From positions 21,271,001 to 21,335,000 of the forward strand of contig JAQISU010000003.1 of NCBI GenBank assembly GCA_029339505.1: a DNA stretch of 64,000 bases, read 5' to 3'. This document shows positions 45,101 to 52,370 of this stretch, piece by piece. The notes under the pieces were generated by a model that was given only the letters and a program-made list of their open reading frames with translations, did no database searches and was not told the origin of the DNA. Source of the stretch: Unio delphinus (taxonomy: Eukaryota > Mollusca > Bivalvia > Unionida > Unionidae). The position numbers and the translations under genes are program-made. Positions within the stretch are counted from its first letter, which is position 1. Every line of letters begins with the position of its first letter.

Positions 45101-46225
45101 ACATGTGCCGAAACGTGCAACCAAGACCAACCTTGTCAGCACAGCCTGGAAGAACGCGCCTTGACAGGAACGTGGGTGAGCGTGGAATTGTTTAAAGCTC
45201 TGGACCTGGGATACCAACTGTTAGAAGTGTACGAAATTTATCACTTTCCCAAAACACAACAATACCGCAAGGGCGACGAGAGACAGAAAGGTATTTTTGC
45301 AGACTACGTGGATGCTTTTTTAAAACTAAAACAAGAAGCTAGTGGCTATCCTTCCTGGTGTCACACTCCCGAAGACCAAAAGATATTCAAAGAAAAATAT
45401 CGGGAGCAGGAAGGTATCACTTTAGACCACATCGAGAAAAACGAAGGAAGGCGGTCGTTTGCCAAAGTGATGCTCAATTGCTTGTGGGGTAAAATGGCAC
45501 AACGACCCTCTTTACCCAAGACGGAGTATTTGTCCGAGCCGTCTCGCTACTTCCAGATGATTCACGACAAAACCAAAGTCATGAAACACGTGGACGTCAT
45601 TCGTGAGGACTTGATCTTAGTCAATTACGAAGAAGAACTAGACTTTGTAGAAGCCGACAAATTTGGAAATGTCATCATTGCGGCTTACGTGACAGCCCAC
45701 GCTCGTTTAAAATTGTACGAAGTGTTAGAACTGTTAGGAGATCGTGTGTTGTATTTTGACACGGACAGTTGCATCTACATTCACCGACCGAACCAGTGTA
45801 ACCCTGTCATCGAAGGAGACCGTTTAGGAGCCTGGACCGATGAACATCCCAACGACAAGATTCTATGTTTTGCAAGTGGCGGTCCTAAAAATTACGGTTA
45901 CGAATACCGAGACCCACAAGGAGAAATGCACACCGAATGTAAAGTGAAAGGATTGACTCTCAATTATCGCACCAGTCGAGTGGTGAACTTTAACGTGCTA
46001 CAAGAAGCCTTACAGTCGGGACAGGATGAAACGTTTCAAGTGACTACCCACGAACCGCACAAGATTGTCCGTTTACCTACACACCAAATCGTTAGCCGAC
46101 CTTTGGAAAAAGTCTATCAAATCGTGTACCAAAAAAGAGTACGACTTCCCAATCACTTCACTCTCCCGTACGGTCACGTCGAAATTGGGCAGCATATAAA
46201 AAGGGACATTGTCCAAGACCAATAG
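42155..46225 (+). CDS. polB: Protein-primed family B DNA polymerase
   Basis: 1356 aa. Replicates the element from its termini. All motifs are present: Exo I FFDFE (~473), Exo II HNFSGYDGQF (~562), Exo III YCRSDVDIL (~687), Pol A YLDVCSLYP (~913), Pol B KVMLNCLWGKM (~1104), Pol C YFDTDS (~1200). So both proofreading and polymerisation residues look intact. The long N-terminal extension (about 1-450) includes a Cys/His-rich stretch at about 345-450 (CEKC, CEGC, CPVC, CPTC, CHIC pairs) consistent with several zinc fingers; such extensions in Polintons may hold the priming terminal-protein function. There is no frame break. The ATG follows a TATA box by about 50 bp. Confidence 0.97.
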   Translation: MKRPHHVVEKGKDSKRQKLNVSPSTVAEVLAQIHASDFEDDMSEPESTPKQSTSKQSAPPLVNPENYYHIRETEKRSSRKLRTTAYTYAVKFKDFKANVPLENTEGFITEVWDSVLTALKQQCQAKEDDRLRLSIHHDNLKSPVWIEFTSPSELTPSKVIDKIQHVQQSNDKFHITDGKATLFMTHVSLPEGTGRKKVLLVDSLRNMKRSLVRINNPQDQMCLARAIVVGQMYVNKNETIEWKRAWETIRQSDRAKQRSEAELLLQQAGISKDTPCGIPEMQKLQDVLAPRYTLKVHPQEVRGPLLFRGHDFKDGKYIHVYHHDGHFDTITSITGFLKFSYYCEKCDYGYNNREQHKHCGSKCEGCLASQPCLDKGQVRVHCPVCQRTFVSLTCYQQHLKMQGSQQKSTCQLLRLCPTCGQGIRTNSVKLHVCRGKKRCHICRQIVDLEHECFIQKYQPRPEDTQKKGNFIFFDFECMQETGIHIPNFCVAHRACEQCIQEPIFSHCPYCSKIPGGREKIFRGSNTLADFAQWILNPIDETWSPEDIERYGECHCHATVMAHNFSGYDGQFLLRYYAEQSTERPQVTLNGAKIISMQVGQVQFKDSMCYLAMPLSRMPKTFGMTEMAKGYFPHFFNTEANQHAILPHLPEVDDYDPDNMRNEQREAFHAWYQTHASDPFDFQEEILKYCRSDVDILRRCCGKFRELFMEYGGIDPLKEACTIAKACSLVYRKRFMPENTLAVISPQTTNFVKRQYSVKALRWLHYLCDKEDKWIQHARNGGGEKTIGTYSVDGWDLENPKIVYEFNGCLFHGCPLCYPQRNTKNQFLQRTMEDLYQTTCQRRLKLEQQGYQVVEMWEHEYDLRLKTDPEFKRIVESYKWVDPLNPRDSLYGGRTNATCLLYQADEEKGEEIKYLDVCSLYPYVCKYCHFPVGHPELMTEHIDLDHIRQYEGLIKCKVLPPTDLYHPVLPHHCQGKLMFPLCRTCAETCNQDQPCQHSLEERALTGTWVSVELFKALDLGYQLLEVYEIYHFPKTQQYRKGDERQKGIFADYVDAFLKLKQEASGYPSWCHTPEDQKIFKEKYREQEGITLDHIEKNEGRRSFAKVMLNCLWGKMAQRPSLPKTEYLSEPSRYFQMIHDKTKVMKHVDVIREDLILVNYEEELDFVEADKFGNVIIAAYVTAHARLKLYEVLELLGDRVLYFDTDSCIYIHRPNQCNPVIEGDRLGAWTDEHPNDKILCFASGGPKNYGYEYRDPQGEMHTECKVKGLTLNYRTSRVVNFNVLQEALQSGQDETFQVTTHEPHKIVRLPTHQIVSRPLEKVYQIVYQKRVRLPNHFTLPYGHVEIGQHIKRDIVQDQ
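46193..46203 (+). promoter_or_regulatory. TATA box for the BIR gene, inside the polB 3' end
   Basis: CATATAAAAAGGG about 60 bp before the ATG at 46260, giving an expected leader of about 35 nt. Confidence 0.7.
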
Positions 46226-46259
46226 TTCATTGTGACTAACACAGCCAAGCGAAAAGAAG

Positions 46260-46925
46260 ATGAATCCATTTAAACAGACATCATTCAAGTTTGGGGATTG
46301 TAAAACAAATGTACCTTTCCAGAGTGTGAAAAGTACTGGATGGATAAGACCTATGCATTGCAACGGAAGTTGTCCGGAAGGAAACTGTAAGTGTCCTTGC
46401 GGTATGCACTGTAATTGCGTTACAGAGTGCGATGGTGAACCTTACGATTGTAGTGATGCCAGACGCTGTGACGTTAGCGATTCAGCTGGATATCGTGGGA
46501 ACGTTGCTATGACTACTACCCCTATATCTACCGTGGAAAGTGATGCTGTGCGTGTCAAACCTGAGGGATGCGAAAGCGGTGCCACACGTTATCGTGGACT
46601 CCTAAGAATTTCACCGTACCTGCATCGAACAGAAGTGAGGAGAGTCGAATATTCGTTCCCGACGAGTTTGCCTGAATACTGTCACTTTAAAAGTCGATTC
46701 CAAACCTTCAAAGATAAATGGCCAAAATATCTGCCTGGACCAACTCCTGAAGAATTAGCCAGAGCTGGATTTTTCTACTTGGGCGAAGGAGATAAATTCA
46801 AGTGTTTCAGTTGTGGTGTATCCATTTACGAGTGGGAACAGAAAGATTCCGCTTACTTGGAACATGCTCGATGGTCTCCGAATTGTCAATACCTACCTTT
46901 AGTAGGACCTAGTGATTGGAAGTGA
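46260..46925 (+). CDS. BIR-domain (IAP-like) protein with Cys-rich N-terminus
   Basis: 221 aa. Residues ~143-213 form a BIR domain with the exact zinc ligand spacing C182-x2-C185-x16-H202-x6-C209 and the family signature (RFQTFKDKW, AGFFYLGEGDKFKCFSCG, EHARWSPNCQYL). BIR proteins of the IAP family bind caspases or their activators and block apoptosis. A single BIR without RING is seen here. Residues 34-72 contain ten Cys, several as C-x-C (CKCPCGMHCNC), resembling molluscan metallothionein spacing. This fusion is not one known to me. Likely role: keeping the host cell alive during replication (inference). It is probably a captured host gene. Confidence 0.9.
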   Translation: MNPFKQTSFKFGDCKTNVPFQSVKSTGWIRPMHCNGSCPEGNCKCPCGMHCNCVTECDGEPYDCSDARRCDVSDSAGYRGNVAMTTTPISTVESDAVRVKPEGCESGATRYRGLLRISPYLHRTEVRRVEYSFPTSLPEYCHFKSRFQTFKDKWPKYLPGPTPEELARAGFFYLGEGDKFKCFSCGVSIYEWEQKDSAYLEHARWSPNCQYLPLVGPSDWK

Positions 46926-46937
46926 CACTACTACTCC

Positions 46938-47324
46938 ATGTCGTGTAACACGTCTAGACCAGTATATAAGCCCTCTCTAAAACATAATATTCAAGGATTA
47001 CCATACGAATTGCAAGAGAAGATCTACAAGGACGTTTGGCAAGGTCTTGCTAAAGAAAAATCTCAATGGGTGACTGTAGAACATTTGTGTCGTGAAATTC
47101 ACAAGAGGCAAGTGACAAAAATTAACCAACGTATTAGATTTCTCTGGATTAAGGGTATTTTTTTGCTCTGTTACCAATTTACTACGTTTACATCTGAAGA
47201 TGTTGTGATCCTTCTTGACCGTTACCCTGAATGGCAGTGGGACGAAATTACACGTTATATTAATCACTTTTGCTTTTTGTGCAAATTTAATTCTGTGTTT
47301 AATTCTGGGTTGAATCTACACTGA
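46938..47324 (+). CDS. Unrecognised Polinton protein, possible winged-helix fold
   Basis: 128 aa, starting 12 nt after the BIR gene stop. Contains charged helices (LPYELQEKIYKDVWQGL, VEHLCREIHKRQVTKI), then a hydrophobic/aromatic stretch. No known motif. The spacing of helices could suit a winged-helix DNA-binding fold, but this is a guess. A TATA-like AGTATATAAG lies inside its 5' end (46961) and may serve the next gene. Confidence 0.55.
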   Translation: MSCNTSRPVYKPSLKHNIQGLPYELQEKIYKDVWQGLAKEKSQWVTVEHLCREIHKRQVTKINQRIRFLWIKGIFLLCYQFTTFTSEDVVILLDRYPEWQWDEITRYINHFCFLCKFNSVFNSGLNLH

Positions 47325-47364
47325 TAGTCTTCGACCTAAAAAAGAAGTATAAAAGAGAACGACC

Positions 47365-47583
47365 ATGCCACAACCTTTATCATTGGTGATCCAACAGATT
47401 CCGTGGAAGGATATCAATGAGAAGATTCACACGGTGAAAGATTACGAACACTTATTGCAAGAACTGTACCCTATGAATTGGGGTCGACGTGTCGTGTGTG
47501 TTTTAGTGACTTGCTTTCTAGGATTTCGTTTACCTGTCGATTCCTTGTGGACACTTTACGAACACTACCTATCAAAAAAATAA
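47365..47583 (+). CDS. Small unrecognised Polinton protein
   Basis: 72 aa, with amphipathic helices and one moderately hydrophobic segment (VVCVLVTCFLGFRL). TATAAAAG lies only about 17 bp before this ATG (47348), too close for normal TATA use, so transcription probably starts inside the frame or from upstream. Confidence 0.5.
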   Translation: MPQPLSLVIQQIPWKDINEKIHTVKDYEHLLQELYPMNWGRRVVCVLVTCFLGFRLPVDSLWTLYEHYLSKK

Positions 47584-47589
47584 GACAGT

Positions 47590-47838
47590 ATGGTGACTCC
47601 TTTAAATGTCCACGAGAGACTTATTCTGTTCAAAGCCTTACGCTTTCATCTGGATACGTCTCGACCTCTCCAAGAAAAAAAGATTCGTCAACTTTTACGT
47701 ACGGAAGCAGTGTACGAAGATGTGTGTGTAGCTTGTGATTTACACCCTCATTGGACAGATGTACGTCACTGGAAAAGTTGGGATTTTGAGGCTTGGACAA
47801 ACGAAGTATCCCATTATGCCCAAGCGCTGTGTTCCTAA
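47590..47838 (+). CDS. Small unrecognised Polinton protein
   Basis: 82 aa. Begins 6 nt after the preceding stop and overlaps the next gene by 23 nt. Contains HLDTSRPLQEKKIRQLLR and a Trp-rich end (HWTDVRHWKSWDFEAW). No family recognised. Tight packing suggests a shared transcript. Confidence 0.5.
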   Translation: MVTPLNVHERLILFKALRFHLDTSRPLQEKKIRQLLRTEAVYEDVCVACDLHPHWTDVRHWKSWDFEAWTNEVSHYAQALCS

Positions 47839-48181
47839 AATTCATCGTCGAGTGAAAAAAGTCACTTTTAAACCTGTGTTAGTGACAGTACCAGAAGAAG
47901 AGAAAGAATCTGTCACCGAAGACAATCCCTCTGTTCAAGACAGAACTGTCATGGACATTTCCCCACAAAGACCCTTTCGAGAGGACACGTATGTGACTAT
48001 ACCCCCTGTAGAGGAGACTATAAGAACATTACACACTACCTCTAGGAGACGTTTGTTACGCAAAGAATGTTGTACAGTGACTTGTTTATATGCCACTTTG
48101 ATCGTTTCCCTGTGTCTTTTATTCCTGTATTTATCTATTTGGCTTTTATGTATTTTTGTCTTTCGTGTTGTTCGAATTTAA
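47816..48181 (+). CDS. Tail-anchored membrane protein
   Basis: 121 aa from the ATG at 47816, which overlaps the end of the previous gene. The N-terminus is basic and the middle acidic. The last ~35 residues are a hydrophobic helix (LYATLIVSLCLLFLYLSIWL) followed by a short basic end, so the orientation is N-in, tail-anchored. An LRKECC Cys pair before the helix could be palmitoylated. AATAAA follows at 48192. A virion or host-membrane role is possible. Confidence 0.65.
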   Translation: MPKRCVPKIHRRVKKVTFKPVLVTVPEEEKESVTEDNPSVQDRTVMDISPQRPFREDTYVTIPPVEETIRTLHTTSRRRLLRKECCTVTCLYATLIVSLCLLFLYLSIWLLCIFVFRVVRI

Positions 48182-48213
48182 ACATGCATTCAAATAAACG
48201 TGTCTTGAAAAAA

Positions 48214-48222
48214 GTATAAAAA
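48214..48222 (+). promoter_or_regulatory. TATA box for the packaging ATPase
   Basis: AAAGTATAAAAACC, about 60 bp before the ATG at 48274. Confidence 0.7.
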
Positions 48223-48273
48223 CCTCTTGTCTAGTCTGTTTTTGTGTCAATACTGTCATACCACTACACGACT

Positions 48274-48999
48274 ATGGCTCACTCTACTCTTTCTACTACT
48301 CCTTCCTCCTCCACATTCAAAGTCATTGACGAACACTTAGATCAGGCTAGTTGGAAAGCCTTGTATCTTCGTCATCCTTTTAACATGTTAATTGCTGGAC
48401 CGAGCGGTTCAGGCAAAACCGAATTTGTCAAACGTTTGATCGAACATAAACATCATTTGATCGATCGTCCACCTCAACGCATCGTGTGGTGTTACAAAGA
48501 GTGGCAATCGGCATACAGCCTCTTGCAAGAAAGTCAAGGTGATTCCATTGTGTTTGTAGCAGGCATTCCTAAAGAAGACGAAGGGATCGTGTCTGACCCT
48601 AGTCAAACTCATTGGGTCATTTTTGACGACATGTTAGGAGAAGACGAAGAAGAAATTAAACTATGGTTTACGCGTAAAGGGCATCATCGTAATGCCAGTG
48701 TCATTTACATTACACAAAATTTATTTCAACAAAGTAAAGCCCATCGTACCATTAGTCTTAATGCTCATTACGTGGTCTTGTTTAAAAGTCCTCGAGATAA
48801 ATCACAAGTGCAAGTTTTAGCCAAACAGTTAGGAACACCTTGGCTAACTCATGCGTACGATGATGCCACTCAAATGCCACACGCCTATTTACTCGTAGAT
48901 TTAAAACCCACTACTCCTGATTATTTGCGATTTCGTACCGATTTGTTTCACGACTGGTGTCAAGACGGAGGACCTGTCGTGTACACGTCCTCCTCGTAG
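48274..48999 (+). CDS. A32-like DNA packaging ATPase (FtsK/HerA superfamily)
   Basis: 241 aa from the ATG at 48274 (in-frame codons before it start with GTG only). Walker A GPSGSGKT (~42-49), Walker B HWVIFDDM (~113-120), and a sensor segment (SVIYITQNLF). ATPases of this family pump the genome into preformed capsids in Polintons, virophages and large DNA viruses. The length is normal for Polintons and all key residues are visible. Confidence 0.95.
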   Translation: MAHSTLSTTPSSSTFKVIDEHLDQASWKALYLRHPFNMLIAGPSGSGKTEFVKRLIEHKHHLIDRPPQRIVWCYKEWQSAYSLLQESQGDSIVFVAGIPKEDEGIVSDPSQTHWVIFDDMLGEDEEEIKLWFTRKGHHRNASVIYITQNLFQQSKAHRTISLNAHYVVLFKSPRDKSQVQVLAKQLGTPWLTHAYDDATQMPHAYLLVDLKPTTPDYLRFRTDLFHDWCQDGGPVVYTSSS

Positions 49000-49027
49000 A
49001 CATAACACTATGAAGCACTAAAAAAAT

Positions 49028-49036
49028 CTATAAAAA
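49028..49036 (+). promoter_or_regulatory. TATA box
   Basis: ATCTATAAAAACC, about 45 bp before the ATG at 49075. Confidence 0.65.
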
Positions 49037-49074
49037 CCTTGGGTTACTTTGACCTGGTCTCATACATCGTCAAC

Positions 49075-49974
49075 ATGACGTCCCTTCAGTCTCATCTTCC
49101 CATCAAATTGATTCGTGCCTTGTACGGCATCAGTCGCGAAAAAAATCCACAAAGACGTGCTCACGTCTTAGAAGCCAGTCTCAAAGAAGTCTTACGATGG
49201 TTTACGGTGACAGCACGTCAAATACTGCAAGGCATCATTCACATTCCACATCAAACCAAACGCTTTTTTGACAGAAACAAAGTAGCCTTGACGCAACTGG
49301 CCAATCCTCGCATTGACACTCACACCAAAAAGCAAATCATATTGAAACCTGGAGGTAGTGGTTCTCTAGGAGGTGTCATCATTCGTTCCCTTTTAAAATG
49401 GGATCCCAATACTCCCAAAGTTCACCCCAAGAAGAAAACAAAAAAAGTCAAACAAACCCCTAAGAAAAAGAACAAGGGTGCCAAGACCAAAACACAGAAA
49501 AAGAAAAGTCCACAGACAAAAGCGGTCACCCGCAAGAAAGGCACTTCGGCCAGGACACAACCTTACCTTCGTCAACCACGACCTGTAAGAAAAGATCTAC
49601 AAGGACGTTTGGCAGGGACTACGTTGCCAGTAGCCTCAGGGGCTGTCACTTCTCCGTTGCGGGTGATGCCAGCCAAACCCAATTTGACACCCGTTTTTCC
49701 TAATTTGATGAAACATTGGAAATCTGCGTCTCCCAAAACGTCTCCTCCACCGGTGACACCCTCATCCACATTAGCGTCAGTAGCAGCTGCTCACAAAGTA
49801 CCTGCCCCTAAAGTGAAAGTCCAAGAAAGATCTGGCATGTTAAAGAGTTTACTAGATTTGTCCAAACAAGAACTGTCCCGATTGAAACCGTTGCGAACCC
49901 CTTCACGACGTGTGTTACCTGCCATGAAGTTGATACGACGCAAAGATAATCAGTGGCGACGCATTCCAGTATAA
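49075..49974 (+). CDS. Lys/Pro-rich basic protein, probable core or scaffold component
   Basis: 299 aa from the ATG at 49075. The first ~100 residues are helical (LIRALYGISREKNPQRR, LEASLKEVLRWF). A long Lys-rich tract at about 115-165 contains repeated KKK and PKKK motifs. The C-terminal half is Pro/Ser/Thr-rich, ending LIRRKDNQWRRIPV. The composition resembles viral DNA-condensing proteins. It contains GGSGSLGG, which could be a protease-processing site. Specific homology not recognised. Confidence 0.65.
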   Translation: MTSLQSHLPIKLIRALYGISREKNPQRRAHVLEASLKEVLRWFTVTARQILQGIIHIPHQTKRFFDRNKVALTQLANPRIDTHTKKQIILKPGGSGSLGGVIIRSLLKWDPNTPKVHPKKKTKKVKQTPKKKNKGAKTKTQKKKSPQTKAVTRKKGTSARTQPYLRQPRPVRKDLQGRLAGTTLPVASGAVTSPLRVMPAKPNLTPVFPNLMKHWKSASPKTSPPPVTPSSTLASVAAAHKVPAPKVKVQERSGMLKSLLDLSKQELSRLKPLRTPSRRVLPAMKLIRRKDNQWRRIPV

Positions 49975-49979
49975 AAATA
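49969..49979 (+). promoter_or_regulatory. TATA box overlapping a stop codon
   Basis: CCAGTATAAAAATATG: the TAA stop of the upstream gene (49972-49974) is part of the TATA box for the gene at 50041. Confidence 0.65.
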
Positions 49980-50040
49980 TGACTTGAAGACCACGACGTC
50001 AATCAGTATTTTTTTCTGTACCACTACTGAACACTCAAGA

Positions 50041-50265
50041 ATGTCTCCTCAAAAACGTGCACACCATCACTACCCTCGATTTTCTGCTGCCCAAAAAGGA
50101 ACAGGAAAAAGACAATCTCGTCATCGTACCAAAGGCTTAAAAACCAAACATCGACGTCCTTTCCTCCAAAGACGTAGTCTTTTAAAGAAAAAGAAGAGTC
50201 ACCAAAAAGGAGGATCCTTTGGTAATTTTGTGAAAGACATTGTTACCTTTTTGACGAAGCGGTAG
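50041..50265 (+). CDS. Small basic core-like protein, paralogue 1
   Basis: 74 aa. Starts MSPQKRAHHHYP, is Arg/Lys-rich throughout, then KKKKSHQKGGSFGNFVKDIV. The layout of a basic N-terminus, a GG site and a hydrophobic tail is shared with the two genes that follow. It matches adenovirus core peptide mu/pX precursors in organisation, where the GG is cleaved by the viral protease. Confidence 0.65.
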   Translation: MSPQKRAHHHYPRFSAAQKGTGKRQSRHRTKGLKTKHRRPFLQRRSLLKKKKSHQKGGSFGNFVKDIVTFLTKR

Positions 50266-50278
50266 TTCCCCAAAAAGT

Positions 50279-50286
50279 AGATAAAA
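50279..50286 (+). promoter_or_regulatory. TATA-like box, duplicated promoter copy 1
   Basis: AGATAAAAGAGAGTGTGT. The same promoter plus leader recurs 290 bp downstream (50569). Confidence 0.55.
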
Positions 50287-50341
50287 GAGAGTGTGTACCA
50301 AGTCATTGACACTAGTAATATTGTGAAACGAACAAGCAAAG

Positions 50342-50770
50342 ATGTCACCTCGCAGAAAACATTCTTCTTCACCCCACAAAGGAAAGAAAAGGAAAGGACG
50401 TTTAGCCAAACATCGACACGTTCATCGTCCAAAGGCCCAAAAGAAAATATCCGTCCGTCAAAAGAAAAAGATGCTGGTGCAACGCGGAGGATTTTTCCTA
50501 CCCCATGATCTCTTTCCAGAAAAAGTGATACCACTTATAAATCAAGTGATGGCACAACAAAAAAAAAAGATAAAAGAGGGTGTGTTTCAAGTCATGGACG
50601 TCAGTGGTATTGTGGAACGAACAAGCAAAGATGTCACCTCGCAGAAAATATTTTTCTACACCTCACAAAGGAAAGAAAAAGAAAGGACTACCTCCTCGTT
50701 TGGTCAAACACGGAGACGTGTTGTCTGTCCTGTCCAAAGCCTCTCCACCCATGCGAAAACAAATCATTAA
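50342..50770 (+). CDS. Core-like protein, paralogue 2 (shortened, altered C-terminus)
   Basis: 142 aa as read. The first ~52 residues parallel the gene at 50632: MSPRRK, KHRHV, VRQKKKMLVQRGGF. The central ~59 residues of that gene are missing here. After FFLPHDL the frame reads through the duplicated promoter and into the next gene in another frame, so the last ~60 residues are probably not conserved protein. Likely a degenerating tandem duplicate. Confidence 0.5.
   Translation: MSPRRKHSSSPHKGKKRKGRLAKHRHVHRPKAQKKISVRQKKKMLVQRGGFFLPHDLFPEKVIPLINQVMAQQKKKIKEGVFQVMDVSGIVERTSKDVTSQKIFFYTSQRKEKERTTSSFGQTRRRVVCPVQSLSTHAKTNH
50569..50576 (+). promoter_or_regulatory. TATA-like box, duplicated promoter copy 2
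   Basis: AGATAAAAGAGGGTGTGT. The leader to the ATG (ACGAACAAGCAAAGATGTCA) is the same as copy 1. Confidence 0.55.
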
Positions 50771-51119
50771 AACGGCTTCCAAAGATGTCATCGATACCGT
50801 GTGCGAATGTTGTTTGAATGTCTTGAAAGGCACGATACCTTTGTCTTCACACCAGAAAAAATGCTTAGCCAAACATCGACACGTTCTTCGTCAAATGGTC
50901 CAAAAGAAAATACCCGTCCGTCAAAAGAAAAAAATGTTGGTGCAACGCGGAGGATTTTTACCTTTTCTTCTTCCTGTGTTGGGAGGATTAGCGAAATCCG
51001 GTATCCTATCCAGCATATTACCAGGTTTTTTACAAGGGATGACACAAGGGATGTCCCCAGGGATGCACCAAGGGATGGCTCCAGGGATGCACCAAGGGAT
51101 GGCCCCAAGGTATGGGTAG
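50632..51119 (+). CDS. pX/mu-like core protein (full-length paralogue)
   Basis: 162 aa from the ATG at 50632. Basic N-terminus, then a conserved helical domain (SKASPPMRKQIIKTAS, VCECCLNVLKGTIPLS, KCLAKHRHVL), KKKMLVQRGGFLPFLLPVLGG, and a Gly/Met-rich repeat tail (GMxPGMHQ, four rounds). The MLVQRGGFLP block with its hydrophobic follow-on matches the processed pX core peptide architecture of adenoviruses and adintoviruses; the central domain is one I recognise from uncharacterised invertebrate Polinton proteins. Presumed to condense genome DNA, with cleavage at GG by the adenain-type protease. Confidence 0.8.
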
Positions 51120-51156
51120 CAATATGTATGATCCTTCCAGAAGATAAAAGGGATCC

Positions 51157-51891
51157 ATGAAGCACCACGATCTCAGACGTAACCTTTGGAAGCCCATGGA
51201 AGGACGAAAACTGACTTTAGTTCCTTACAAACGATGGATGGAATACCATCGTTGGCAAGAACAACGTACCCCCCATTTACCACCCAATCCTGATTTGAAC
51301 GAGATGTCCCAATTACAACACGAATTGCAATCCTTGCTGCATCGCCACGATTTGTCCGAAACCGAAAAATCGCAAAAGTACGGTCAACTTCTGCAACGAC
51401 TACAACTCTTTCATCGAAAAGCTGTGGAACAAACAGCTCTACCCACACTGTCCGATTTGAAGGCACTAATGAATAATCCGTCGCCTTTACCCTCTACAGT
51501 AGCCAAAACAGACGTCACCCCACCATTACCCAAGGAAGAAAAAGAACCCCATGATCTCTTTCAAACACCCACTGCTACTCCCATTCCGAGTAAGATTGCC
51601 GCTTCCTTATTGACCCCTTCTCCCACGCCCCAACGAGAAGAACTCAAAACTTGGGTTAAAAAGATGATGGCTACTCCTGCTTCAACAGAAGTGAAAAAGA
51701 AAGAAAGGAAACCAGAGGTGAGAAAAGAAAAGAAGACCAAAACTATCTCATTACCTCCGCCACCACCACCACCACCACCATCACCCTCGACGTCAACTCC
51801 TGTGGCACATCGGACACGTAAAACCGTTTCCAAACAACCCGCATTTCGTCCCACCCAAAGCAATATCCTCGAAGAGTGGGTCACTTATTAA
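51157..51891 (+). CDS. Conserved Polinton protein with LVPYKRW and QLLQRLQ motifs
   Basis: 244 aa from 51157, but TATA-like GATAAAAG (51143) lies only 8 bp before that ATG. The in-frame ATG at 51196 is the likelier start (231 aa) and places the conserved KLTLVPYKRWMEY block at the N-terminus. Then comes a helical region (LSETEKSQKYGQLLQRLQLF) and a Pro-rich C-terminal half with a run of nine Pro. I recognise the LVP ... KYGQLLQR style from uncharacterised Polinton-encoded proteins; function unknown. Confidence 0.65.
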   Translation: MKHHDLRRNLWKPMEGRKLTLVPYKRWMEYHRWQEQRTPHLPPNPDLNEMSQLQHELQSLLHRHDLSETEKSQKYGQLLQRLQLFHRKAVEQTALPTLSDLKALMNNPSPLPSTVAKTDVTPPLPKEEKEPHDLFQTPTATPIPSKIAASLLTPSPTPQREELKTWVKKMMATPASTEVKKKERKPEVRKEKKTKTISLPPPPPPPPPSPSTSTPVAHRTRKTVSKQPAFRPTQSNILEEWVTY

Positions 51892-51899
51892 CCTAAACC

Positions 51900-52370
51900 A
51901 TGGAGAAGGTCTTAGCCAGCATTTACTACGATCCAGCTCACCCTGCAGGTTACGGAGGCATTCAGAAATTGTATCGTGCTGCCAAAACTCGCCTGAAAAA
52001 GCTCCGTTTACCTGCAGTACAACGATGGTTACAAGAACAAGCGACGTACACTTTACACAAACCCATTCGACGAAAATTTCACAGAAGTCGCACTCAAGTG
52101 GAAGGCATCGATCATCAATGGCAAGCCGATTTAGCTGATGTCTCTCATTTAGCCACCTACAATCGTGGCTACAAATATTTGTTTTGTGTCATCGATGTCT
52201 TTTCTAAATTTGCCTGGGTCGTACCGTTGACATCCAAATCGAGCGGAGAGTTAGTACGAGCTTTGCAACTGGTGTTGAAACAAAGTGGTCGTCACCCTCT
52301 TCGATGGCAAACCGACAAAGGCACCGAATTTCTAAACCAAGCTTTCCAACGAGAATTAAAAAAAACGTGA
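51900..52370 (+). pseudogene. int: Integrase, N-terminal part (frameshifted)
   Basis: Retroviral-type (rve, RNase H fold) integrase that would insert the element and create the 6-bp duplication. This part covers the N-terminal helical region and two catalytic Asp (WQADLADV and QTDKGTEF). It stops at 52368-52370, just after a run of eight A (52358-52365). The remainder, with the catalytic Glu, continues in the +1 frame. One base too many in the A-run accounts for the break. It may be a true mutation or a homopolymer base-call error. Confidence 0.9.

Noticed and set aside
47334..47364. A sixth histone-like hairpin after the gene ending at 47324
   Set aside because: No inverted repeat with the UUUC loop or ACCCA flank is present; only a TATA-like sequence is found. 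The other central gene ends were checked the same way and are also negative.
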